Shown: one piece after another, positions 57,579 through 64,000 of the stretch
Layout of the letters: each line of letters begins with the position of its first letter
How positions within the stretch are numbered: the first letter of the stretch is position 1
From: FEN-680 sp036845225
GTDB lineage: Bacteria > Actinomycetota > Geothermincolia > Fen-727 > Anoxymicrobiaceae
Reading direction: 5' to 3'
Assembly: GCA_036845225.1 (NCBI GenBank)
Contig: DAIUEJ010000002.1
Location: 54,240 to 118,239 of the forward strand
Length of the DNA: 64,000 bases
Position numbers and translations under genes: made by a program
Notes under the pieces: generated by a model
Databases searched by the model: none
The model's input: the letters and a program-made list of their open reading frames with translations, nothing else
Told to the model about the DNA's origin: nothing

Positions 57579-58672
57579 TGGGTGCCTTGGAGCCGAAAGT
57601 AGACCTCGACAATGTTTCCGAGCTCGCCGGCATCGACGAATCAGGGATGCTGGGCGTGCTCGAGAGCTTTCCCGAGCAGTTGAGGGAAGCCATAGAGATC
57701 GGGCAGTCCGAGATCGCTCTTCCATCGATCCCGGGCTCGAGAACTGTAGCGGTGCTTGGGATGGGTGGATCCGGGATCTCGGGCGACGTGGTCGCGGCCC
57801 TTGCGGCCGAGAGCGGTCTTAGGCTGCCGGTGGTGACCGTGAAAGGTTACTCGCTGCCGGCGTTCGTCGACGAGGACTGCCTGGTGTTCGCCGTGTCTTA
57901 CTCGGGGAACACGGAAGAGACTCTGGAGTGTTTCGAGGGGGCGCTCGAACGCGGAGCCACGGTGATCGCGGTCTCGAGCGGCGGCAAGCTGACCGAGCTG
58001 GCCGACAAGCGCGGCGTGCCGCTCTTCCACATCCCGGGCGGGTTGCAGCCGCGCGCGTCGCTGGGCTACCTGTTCGCTCCCATCGTGTGCGCGCTGGAGC
58101 GCATGGGCATGGTCGAAGGAGCGGTGGCGAGGCTGAGGGCGGCGGTCCCGATGCTCGAACAGCGGCGCTCGGAGTACGGTGTAGCAACCCTCTTCGACGA
58201 CAACCCGGCCAAGCGACTGGCGAAAGACCTCGTCGGTTACGTGCCGGTGGTCTACGGAGCCGAGGGTTACCTGGCGGTCGCGGCGCTGCGCTGGAAGGCG
58301 CAGTTCAACGAGATGGCCAAGGTCCCCTCGTTCTCCAACTACTTTCCGGAGCTGAACCACAACGAGACCGTTGGCTGGAAGAACCTCGAGGAAGTCTGCT
58401 CCAGGTGCCACATCGTCGTCCTGGGCGAGCCGGGCCTTCACTCGCGGATCGAGCAACGCGTGAGGATCACGCTCGACCTGCTGACCGGCTCCGTCGGCCA
58501 TTCGACGCGGGTCTGCGCGAGGGGCGAGAATATCACTGAACGGCTGCTCGACCTGATCAACTTCGGCGACTACGCGAGCGTCTACCTGGCGCTCTCTCTA
58601 GGTGAAGACCCGACACCGGTAACGCGGATCGAAGAGCTCAAGAAACGCCTCGCTGAAGGCAAGCCCGGCTAG
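57578..58672 (+). CDS. Bifunctional phosphoglucose/phosphomannose isomerase
   Basis: A 364-residue SIS-domain enzyme of the archaeal/actinobacterial PGI-PMI type. 'VAVLGMGGSGISGDVVAALA', 'VFAVSYSGNTEETLECFEGA' and 'ALRWKAQFNEMAKVPSFSNY' with 'PELNHNETVGW' hold the Arg, Glu and His residues used in catalysis. It makes mannose-6-phosphate from fructose-6-phosphate and so feeds the mutase encoded just upstream (TGATG overlap). A short aaggag-to-ATG spacing makes GTG 57575 an alternative start. Confidence 0.92.
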   Translation: MGALEPKVDLDNVSELAGIDESGMLGVLESFPEQLREAIEIGQSEIALPSIPGSRTVAVLGMGGSGISGDVVAALAAESGLRLPVVTVKGYSLPAFVDEDCLVFAVSYSGNTEETLECFEGALERGATVIAVSSGGKLTELADKRGVPLFHIPGGLQPRASLGYLFAPIVCALERMGMVEGAVARLRAAVPMLEQRRSEYGVATLFDDNPAKRLAKDLVGYVPVVYGAEGYLAVAALRWKAQFNEMAKVPSFSNYFPELNHNETVGWKNLEEVCSRCHIVVLGEPGLHSRIEQRVRITLDLLTGSVGHSTRVCARGENITERLLDLINFGDYASVYLALSLGEDPTPVTRIEELKKRLAEGKPG

Positions 58673-58677
58673 GCGCC

Positions 58678-59517
58678 ATGCTGGAACCGTCCGAGGCCGC
58701 AGCCAAATCACTCCAGGCAGCACGATTCCTTTCCGACGCGCTGAATGCGCAGCCGCCCGTAGCAGTCGTATTCGGGACCGGCTGGGGAGGGCTCTCGGAC
58801 GGATACGCCACCCTGGGCGTTGCGCCGTTCGATGACATCCCGGGGTTCGGGCCGGCCGGCGCACCCGGGCACCGCGGAGTGGTCAAGGCAGTGGAGACAG
58901 AGGGCGGTCCGCTCCTGGTCCAGGACGGCAGGCTTCACTGCTACGAAGGGTACTCGTCCCTCGAGGCCTGTTTCCCCGTCTGGGCTTACGCCGCGCTCGG
59001 GGTGAAGGTGCTTGTCCTGCTATCCGCTGCGGGCGGACTGAACCCGGCCTACACGCCGGGAGACCTGATGATAGTCCGCGACCACATTTACCTCTTCGGT
59101 GCCAACCCGCTTATCGGCGTCCCCGAGGCACCTGGGTGCGACCGGTTCATAATGGCCGCCGATTTCTATCCGGAGAGCGTCCAGGAGGCGCTTCGGGGGG
59201 CGGTGCCTGCCGAAGCCCGCTGTGAACAAGGCGTGTACGCGTACACCAGTGGCCCGAGCTTCGAGACCGAGTCCGAGGCCTCGTTGCTCCGGATCGCCGG
59301 GGCCGACGCTGTGGGAATGTCTACCGCCCCCGAGGCCATCGTGGCGCGCTCGGTCGGGATGGCCGCGGGCGCGGTCTGCTGCATCTCGAACATGCTGCTG
59401 CCGTACAGGACGGGCGCCTCCGAGGCGGGCGCCGTCCTCGATATCGTGAGAGGGACGGCGTCGACGCTCACCGGTTTCCTGGACCGGATTGCCACGTTCG
59501 AAGATATGATAGGCTAA
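58678..59517 (+). CDS. Purine nucleoside phosphorylase (PNP/MTIP family)
   Basis: A 279-residue trimeric-type nucleoside phosphorylase: phosphate-binding 'FGTGWGGL' and 'GHRG', 'CYEGYS', 'LSAAGGLNPAYTPGDLM', 'GPSFETESEASLLR' and 'GADAVGMSTAPEAIVAR'. The base-binding residue is Asn ('CCISNMLLP'), as in enzymes for 6-oxopurines (inosine, guanosine, methylthioinosine), rather than the Asp of MTA phosphorylases. In this operon, with ahcY and mtnA, methylthioinosine or 5'-deoxyinosine are reasonable substrates. It starts 5 bases after the isomerase gene, so it may be cotranscribed from upstream. Confidence 0.9.
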   Translation: MLEPSEAAAKSLQAARFLSDALNAQPPVAVVFGTGWGGLSDGYATLGVAPFDDIPGFGPAGAPGHRGVVKAVETEGGPLLVQDGRLHCYEGYSSLEACFPVWAYAALGVKVLVLLSAAGGLNPAYTPGDLMIVRDHIYLFGANPLIGVPEAPGCDRFIMAADFYPESVQEALRGAVPAEARCEQGVYAYTSGPSFETESEASLLRIAGADAVGMSTAPEAIVARSVGMAAGAVCCISNMLLPYRTGASEAGAVLDIVRGTASTLTGFLDRIATFEDMIG

Positions 59518-59555
59518 CCCGGTACTCCCACCGCATCGAAAGGAGAAGGCTCCAA

Positions 59556-60812
59556 ATGGATTACGACGTCAAAGACCTGGCCCTGGCGCCCGAGGGGAAG
59601 GCGCGCATCGAGTGGGCCGGGCTTGAGATGAAAGTGCTCGAGACGATAAGGGCCCGCTTCGAGCGGGAGAAGCCACTCGCGGGCTGCCGCATAGGGTGCT
59701 GCCTGCACGTGACGACCGAGACCGCCAACCTGATGCTCACGCTCAAGGCCGGGGGCGCGGAAGCTTACCTCTGCGCGAGCAACCCGCTCTCGACGCAGGA
59801 CGACGTCGCCGCGAGCCTGGTCTCCGATTTCGAGATAAGCACCTTCGCCATCAAGGGCGAGGACAATGACACCTACTACAAGCACGTCTACAGCGTCCTC
59901 GATAAACACCCGCAGGTGACGATGGACGACGGGGCCGATCTGGTGTCGACCCTCCACCGCGAGAAGAAGGACCAGGCCGGCGAGATCATCGCGGGGACCG
60001 AGGAGACCACCACCGGCGTCATCCGGCTGAAGAGCATGGAGGACTCGGGAGTGCTCCTGTTCCCGGTGGTCGCGGTCAACAACGCCGACACCAAGCACCT
60101 CTTTGACAACCGCTATGGCACGGGCCAGTCGACCCTCGACGGGATCATCCGCGCGACCAACCTGCTGCTTGCCGGCAAGGTGTTTGTGGTCTTCGGGTAC
60201 GGCTGGTGCGGCAGGGGCATCGCGACCAGGGCGATGGGCATGGGCTCGCACGTGGTCGTGGTGGAGGTCGACCCGCTGCGCGCGCTCCAGGCCGTGATGG
60301 ACGGCTTCACGGTGTTGACGTCGATCGAGGCCGCCAGGCGCGGCGACATCCTGGTTACCGCGACGGGAGACACCCACGTGCTTCGCGCCGAGCACTTCGA
60401 GGTGATGAAAGACCGCGCGGTGGTCTGCAACTCCGGTCATTTCGACGTCGAGATCGACATACCGGCGCTCGAGAAGATGTCTGCGACCCGCAGGACGGTC
60501 AGGCAGTACGTCGAGGAGTTCGCGATGGCCGACGGGCGCAGGGTCTACCTGCTCGCCGAGGGAAGGCTCGTGAACCTGTCCGCGGCCGAAGGGCACCCCG
60601 CGAGCGTCATGGACATGAGCTTCGCGAACCAGGCGCTTATGGCCGAGTACGTTTTCAAGCACGCTTCCGAGCTCGAGAAGAAGGTCTACGACGTGCCCGG
60701 CGAGATCGACGCCGAGATCGCCCGCTTGAAGCTTGAGACGATGGGCATCGCCGTCGACTCGCTGACCGACGAGCAGGAAGAGTACTTGAGGAGCTGGACC
60801 CTGGGGACCTAG
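59556..60812 (+). CDS. ahcY: S-adenosylhomocysteine hydrolase
   Basis: A 418-residue enzyme of the short (archaeal/thermophile-like) form, without the 40-residue insertion of many bacterial enzymes. 'LHVTTETANLMLTLKAGGAE', 'ADTKHLFDNRYGTGQSTLDG', the NAD motif 'VFVVFGYGWCGRGIATRAMG' and 'CNSGHFDVEID' are typical. The C terminus ends 'LTDEQEEYLRSWTLGT' and lacks the usual KxxxYRY tail, as in archaeal homologues. It splits SAH into adenosine and homocysteine. No SAH riboswitch is evident in the short gap upstream. Confidence 0.96.
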   Translation: MDYDVKDLALAPEGKARIEWAGLEMKVLETIRARFEREKPLAGCRIGCCLHVTTETANLMLTLKAGGAEAYLCASNPLSTQDDVAASLVSDFEISTFAIKGEDNDTYYKHVYSVLDKHPQVTMDDGADLVSTLHREKKDQAGEIIAGTEETTTGVIRLKSMEDSGVLLFPVVAVNNADTKHLFDNRYGTGQSTLDGIIRATNLLLAGKVFVVFGYGWCGRGIATRAMGMGSHVVVVEVDPLRALQAVMDGFTVLTSIEAARRGDILVTATGDTHVLRAEHFEVMKDRAVVCNSGHFDVEIDIPALEKMSATRRTVRQYVEEFAMADGRRVYLLAEGRLVNLSAAEGHPASVMDMSFANQALMAEYVFKHASELEKKVYDVPGEIDAEIARLKLETMGIAVDSLTDEQEEYLRSWTLGT

Positions 60813-61397
60813 ATGCCCTCCATCAAGCCCAAAGAACTGGAGAGGCTCGCTGCCGCTGGAAAGCGGATGTACGAGGGCGGCCTCACCACGGGGACGCTTG
60901 GCGCCATCGGCATGAGGCTCCCCGGCGGCAGCGTCGCCGTGACAGCGGACGGCGCCAGGCTGGGCTTCATGAAGAAGGCCGACCTCCTGGTCATGAACGG
61001 CTCGATCGAGCCCGCCGCGCCGGGCAGGAAGCCCGGCCGCGAGACCAGCATCATCAGGGCGGTCCTCGCCGCGCAGCCCAGCGCCGGCTCGGTCATAAGG
61101 GTCCATTCGCCTTACACCACCGCTCTCGCCCACAAAGGCCGCAAGGCCCTGGAGAAGTCATCGGCGCTATTCGAGGACCTCGGGGGCGTGGCATTCGTGC
61201 CGTACTACCGGCCGGGCACGGCCGGGCTCGCCGGGGCGGTCGCGGAGGTCATGCGCTCGCACCAGGTCGCCATCATAGAGGGACAGGGCGCGGTGGTGTG
61301 GGGGCGCGACGTCGAGGACGCGATCGACCGGGCGGAAGCGCTCGAGGCCGCCGCGCGAGTGGTCTTCATCCTCATCAGCAGCAACGGGTCCTCGTAG
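60813..61397 (+). CDS. Class II aldolase/adducin-family protein with reduced metal site
   Basis: A 194-residue protein aligned by eye to fuculose-phosphate aldolase. The catalytic Glu is kept ('GRETSIIRAVLA'). Of three zinc His residues, the first is Arg and the second is His in 'VIRVHSPYTTALA', and the third is Gln in 'IIEGQGAVVWG'. So it keeps the fold and the catalytic acid but only one obvious metal ligand. It begins directly after the ahcY stop and is followed by mtnA. In known oxygen-independent salvage (DHAP shunt) an aldolase of this family follows MtnA, so this is the positional candidate. Confidence 0.85.
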   Translation: MPSIKPKELERLAAAGKRMYEGGLTTGTLGAIGMRLPGGSVAVTADGARLGFMKKADLLVMNGSIEPAAPGRKPGRETSIIRAVLAAQPSAGSVIRVHSPYTTALAHKGRKALEKSSALFEDLGGVAFVPYYRPGTAGLAGAVAEVMRSHQVAIIEGQGAVVWGRDVEDAIDRAEALEAAARVVFILISSNGSS

Positions 61398-61406
61398 GGG
61401 CCGCCC

Positions 61407-62450
61407 GTGACGCTCACCAGGGAACCCGGCGACTCAATCTACTTCGAAGGCCGCAAGCTCTACCTGCTCGACCAGACGCTCCTGCCCGTCGATGAAGTCG
61501 TCCTGGAGCTCGACACGCCCGAACAGGTGGAAGCGGCCATCAAGAGGCTCGCGGTGAGGGGGGCGCCCGCCATCGGCATCGCCGGCGCTTACGGCGCGCT
61601 GCTGGGCGCGCTCGGCGCGGAGCGGGACCCGTCTTCCATCAGGGCCGCGACTCTGCGCGCGATCGAAATGATCGCGGCGTCCAGGCCCACCGCCCGCAAC
61701 CTCTTCTGGGCCCTGGAGAGGATGAGGGAGTCGCTCGGTTACGACACCACGGACCCCGAGGTACTGATAGAAAAACTGCGCCAGGCCGCCGACGAAGTCG
61801 CTCTCGAGGTGATAGAGACTGACCGGGCGCTGGTGGAGGCCGGGCAGGATGTCGTCCCGAGCGGCGCGGGCGTCCTCACTCACTGCAACTCCGGCCCTCT
61901 GGCCGCTCTCCGTTACGGGACCGCGGTCGGCGTCCTGATCGAGGCGAACCGCCTCGGCAAGGGCATCCACGTGTACGTCGACGAGACTCGTCCTCTGCTC
62001 CAGGGCTCGCGGCTGACTGCCTGGGAGCTCGGGCGCGAGGGCGTGCCCTACACACTCATACCCGACAACACTGCCGCAGTCGTGATGATGCAGGGCAAGG
62101 TGGACCTGGTCATGACCGGGGCCGACAGGATCGCCGCGAACGGCGACAGCGCCAACAAGATCGGCACCTACGGCCTGGCGGTGCTCGCAAAGGCCCATGG
62201 GATCCCGTTCTACATCGCCGCTCCGGGTTCGACCGTAGACCTCCAGTGCCCCGCCGGACCGGATATAGTGATCGAGGAGCGCGACCCGGACGAAGTGCGG
62301 CGGTGCGGCGGGCGCCAGACCGCACCCGCGGACGCCGACGTATACAACCCGGCCTTCGACGTGACTCCCGCCTCCTACATCGAAGGCATCGTCACCGACA
62401 GAGGAGTCCTGCGGCCTCCTTACCACGAGAGCCTTCAGGTCTTCAGCTAG
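61407..62450 (+). CDS. mtnA: S-methyl-5-thioribose-1-phosphate isomerase
   Basis: A 347-residue enzyme of the eIF2B-like isomerase family. 'RGAPAIGIAGAYG', 'VLTHCNSGPLA' (catalytic Cys), 'VDETRPLLQGSRLTAWEL', and 'MTGADRIAANGDSANKIGTY' (catalytic Asp) are intact. It turns methylthioribose-1-phosphate (or 5-deoxyribose-1-phosphate) into the ribulose form. GTG start behind a G-rich stretch. The later aerobic enzymes (MtnBCD) are not in the window, which fits a shunt ending in an aldolase. The TAG stop is the CTAG at which the second repeat element is inserted. Confidence 0.95.
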   Translation: MTLTREPGDSIYFEGRKLYLLDQTLLPVDEVVLELDTPEQVEAAIKRLAVRGAPAIGIAGAYGALLGALGAERDPSSIRAATLRAIEMIAASRPTARNLFWALERMRESLGYDTTDPEVLIEKLRQAADEVALEVIETDRALVEAGQDVVPSGAGVLTHCNSGPLAALRYGTAVGVLIEANRLGKGIHVYVDETRPLLQGSRLTAWELGREGVPYTLIPDNTAAVVMMQGKVDLVMTGADRIAANGDSANKIGTYGLAVLAKAHGIPFYIAAPGSTVDLQCPAGPDIVIEERDPDEVRRCGGRQTAPADADVYNPAFDVTPASYIEGIVTDRGVLRPPYHESLQVFS

Positions 62451-62611
62451 TGCTCCGTCCCACAGATATCTTGGCATTCGATCGCCGTTGCATCCACGCC
62501 TGCCGCGTTCCGCTCCCTCGGAGTACTCAGCGAGTACGACTCGGTCGCGCGCCTTGCAGGCGCGGCGCCCCGGCGCTCTCGGTGCTTAAAGCTACCTGTG
62601 GGACGGAACAC
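62450..62611. repeat. MITE-like repeat, copy 2 (inverted)
   Basis: About 162 bases from gtgctccgtcccacag to ctgtgggacggaacac, the reverse complement of the copy at 22419-22580 with scattered substitutions. It is flanked by CTAG on both sides (62447-62450 and 62611-62614), which may be a 4-base target duplication. The left CTAG contains the stop codon of mtnA. The internal palindrome gagtac-tcagc-gagtac region is conserved. Confidence 0.88.
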
Positions 62612-62679
62612 TAGGCGGCCTTGCCTCGATTGTGGTACAGTCTGGTTGTATTGTTCAACCGGACCCCCTCTCCCGCTCA

Positions 62680-63360
62680 ATGCGAAGACCAGGCATCCAC
62701 GAACAGCTTCTCGACATCGTGTACCCGTCGGAGTGCGCCGGTTGCGGCCGCCCGCATGTCTCTCCTCTCTGCGAGGACTGCTTCCGCCAGATCGCACATG
62801 AGCGGGCCCGCGAAGACCGGTGTGATGATCTCCTGCCTCAATTCGCGTTTATCGGACTCAATGCCGCCGGCGACTATGCCGGGACTCTCAAAGACATGGT
62901 GTTGCGCCTCAAGGATTCTGAAAGCAGGATGGCCCTTCCGCTTGCGGCGCTGGTAGCGGCGTCCCTCGGCAACGACCCCGATAATATGCTGACGCGCGCC
63001 GTCTGCTTCGTGCCATCGAGCAGGAAGAAGATAGCCGAGCGCGGATTCAATACCGCCGAGCTTCTCGCGAGGCGCGTCGCGGCCATCCTGGGACGCCCCG
63101 TAGCCGACGCGCTCCTCGTGGCCCCCCGCATGCGCGACCAGGACCGGACGCCGGGCGCACAGCGGTGGGCCAACGCGAGTGGAGCTTTCCACGCCCGTGA
63201 GGGCGTAGCGCTCGGAGGGCCGGTTCTGCTGGTCGATGACGTGCTCACCACAGGGGCCACCGCGGACGCGTGCTCGCGGGCGCTCCTGGCAGCAGGTGCC
63301 TCGTCCGTGCGGGTCGCCGTGGCCGCGAGAGCAGTGCTGCGTCGCGTAACACCGCCCTGA
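62680..63360 (+). CDS. comF: ComF-family phosphoribosyltransferase-like protein
   Basis: A 226-residue protein: an N-terminal zinc-binding part ('YPSECAGCGRPHVSPLCEDC'), 'YAGTLKDMVLRLKDS', 'FVPSSRKKIAERGFNTAELL' and the PRPP-loop 'VLLVDDVLTTGATADAC'. ComF is needed for DNA uptake in competent bacteria and has a phosphoribosyltransferase fold of unknown substrate. ATG 62680 puts the zinc motif in the usual position. Its promoter has to lie in the 70 bases after the repeat element. Confidence 0.93.
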   Translation: MRRPGIHEQLLDIVYPSECAGCGRPHVSPLCEDCFRQIAHERAREDRCDDLLPQFAFIGLNAAGDYAGTLKDMVLRLKDSESRMALPLAALVAASLGNDPDNMLTRAVCFVPSSRKKIAERGFNTAELLARRVAAILGRPVADALLVAPRMRDQDRTPGAQRWANASGAFHAREGVALGGPVLLVDDVLTTGATADACSRALLAAGASSVRVAVAARAVLRRVTPP

Positions 63361-63572
63361 CCGTGACCCGCCTTGCCCGGCGTGAGGCCTGGATTTTCAC
63401 ACGACCCGTCGATTTTTTCGGAGTTTCGGGCAAGAATCGCGGCCGACTGGTGTAAAATATATTAAGCGGCCGTACGATTCGGGGTACAGAACGTAAACCC
63501 GGCAGACGATATACTTGGTGGTAGTATACCTATGTCCGTACTGGTTACAGTCGAAGGACCAGGTGATATCGC

Positions 63573-63842
63573 ATGCAGTTGTCAGACAGGGAAATACAGA
63601 ACACGCTGGACATGCTCAAGAAGAGCGAGAAGATGGGTGCCGACAAAGAGTCGACTCAGTTCAGCGAAGAAGAGATCGAGGATATCCAACAGGTCGTGAA
63701 GCAGATCGATGACATGCCCGAGATCCGCAAGGACAGGGTAGAGAAACTCAAAAAAGCGCTCGAGTCCTCGAACTACAACGTCACCGGCGACGACGTCGCC
63801 AAGAAACTCATCGGGCGCATCTTCTCCGACAAGCTGCACTGA
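63573..63842 (+). CDS. flgM: FlgM-like anti-sigma-28 factor
   Basis: An 89-residue small protein with the FlgM plan: a polar, flexible N-terminal third and C-terminal helices ('VKQIDDMPEIRKDRVEKLKK', 'YNVTGDDVAKKLIGRIF'). FlgM binds the flagellar sigma factor until it is exported through the finished hook. ATG 63573 follows aggtgat at a normal distance. It is the first sign of a flagellar region beyond the window. The 212 bases upstream hold an AT-rich stretch (gtgtaaaatatatt near 63450) but no clean sigma-28 promoter. Confidence 0.88.
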   Translation: MQLSDREIQNTLDMLKKSEKMGADKESTQFSEEEIEDIQQVVKQIDDMPEIRKDRVEKLKKALESSNYNVTGDDVAKKLIGRIFSDKLH

Positions 63843-64000
63843 ACGGGGCGCCCCCACACCTTGCTTGCTTACAAGGATTCTCCGCGATAACATCATGCCG
63901 TGGCGACAGGTGCCTTTATTACTTTGACAATCAATGGACGGGTCTCGGTCTGTGGTTGAAAGTCGATGCCAGTCGCAGGCGAAACGACCCACGTAAGGCA

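Noticed and set aside
59518..59555. Possible SAH riboswitch upstream of ahcY
   Set aside because: The gap is only 38 bases, too short for the known SAH aptamer, and shows no matching helices.
59514..61133. Long minus-strand frame opposite ahcY
   Set aside because: Shadow of ahcY; Asp/His/Arg/Gly-rich with no motif.
63450..63572. Sigma-28 promoter upstream of flgM
   Set aside because: A taaa and a gacgatat sequence occur, but the spacing is several bases too short for the flagellar consensus.
63843..64000. Gene at the right edge
   Set aside because: No frame with start site and coding character is seen; the minus-strand frame that covers it is the antisense of flgM.
2..64000. Prophage or integrative element across the window
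   Set aside because: No integrase, terminase, capsid, relaxase or partition gene was found; accessory features are small and separate.

Overview
The window is high-GC DNA with dense coding on both strands, ATGA/GTGA/TTGA start-stop overlaps inside operons and CCA encoded in the tRNA gene. It looks like a chromosomal segment of a free-living, flagellated bacterium. Gene content (polyprenol-dependent mannosyltransferase-like membrane protein, paired acyl-CoA dehydrogenases, a TetR-controlled CoA-ester locus, repeated surface domains, a glycyl radical enzyme and a NiFe-hydrogenase-type subunit) suggests an anaerobic or facultative actinobacterial lineage of the deep-branching, mostly metagenome-known kind. 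That placement is inference; there is no rRNA or ribosomal protein here to settle it.

Layout. 0-5 kb: 3' end of a surface-repeat gene, a HepT-MntA toxin-antitoxin pair, an ssb pair, an HTH regulator and an orphan glycyl radical enzyme. 5-13 kb: scattered single genes (acyl-CoA synthetase, membrane-anchored amidase, nitrilase-family hydrolase, orphan NiFe small subunit, lipoprotein, SDR). 13.4-16 kb: a visibly lower-GC accessory patch with tRNA-Val(UAC), an HTH plus LAGLIDADG-like protein, a 3' tRNA fragment, a lone receiver domain, and a scar where the 3' ends of a second glycyl radical enzyme gene and a second TetR gene meet tail to tail.

16-30.5 kb: a lipid or isoprenoid/steroid-like catabolic locus. 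TetR (with a consensus promoter and operator) is followed by an acyl-CoA ligase, a thiolase, two acyl-CoA dehydrogenases (one without the usual catalytic Glu segment), a nitroreductase, a ferredoxin, two SDRs and a protein with an internal duplication. A CoA-binding ligase-like protein lies opposite, and a GMC oxidoreductase with its small partner follows. 30.5-45 kb: a GH17-like secreted protein, a GAF-PAS histidine kinase, a PadR/ABC exporter operon with an AT-rich palindromic promoter, HRDC and zinc-ribbon proteins, a ketopantoate reductase-like enzyme, surface repeat and IPT lipoproteins, amt-PII, and a glycosyltransferase.

45-58.7 kb: DedA, then a Nif3-like / zinc-ribbon coiled-coil / RNase H operon that runs into a polysaccharide locus: UDP-glucose dehydrogenase, three GT2 enzymes, a small flippase-like protein, GDP-mannose pyrophosphorylase, a GMD/RMD pair, phosphomannomutase and phosphoglucose/phosphomannose isomerase. 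Together these would make GDP-mannose and probably GDP-D-rhamnose for a glycan. 58.7-62.5 kb: purine nucleoside phosphorylase, S-adenosylhomocysteinase, a class II aldolase-like protein and MtnA, which reads as an oxygen-independent salvage route for SAM by-products. 62.6-64 kb: ComF and FlgM, then 158 bases without a supported gene.

The most unusual items are the tRNA-linked HTH/LAGLIDADG module, a pair of inverted ~160-bp MITE-like repeats each inserted at the CTAG that forms a gene's stop codon, the orphan radical and hydrogenase subunits, the degenerate aldolase in the salvage operon, and the Tyr-to-Cys SDR beside an unnamed duplicated-domain protein.
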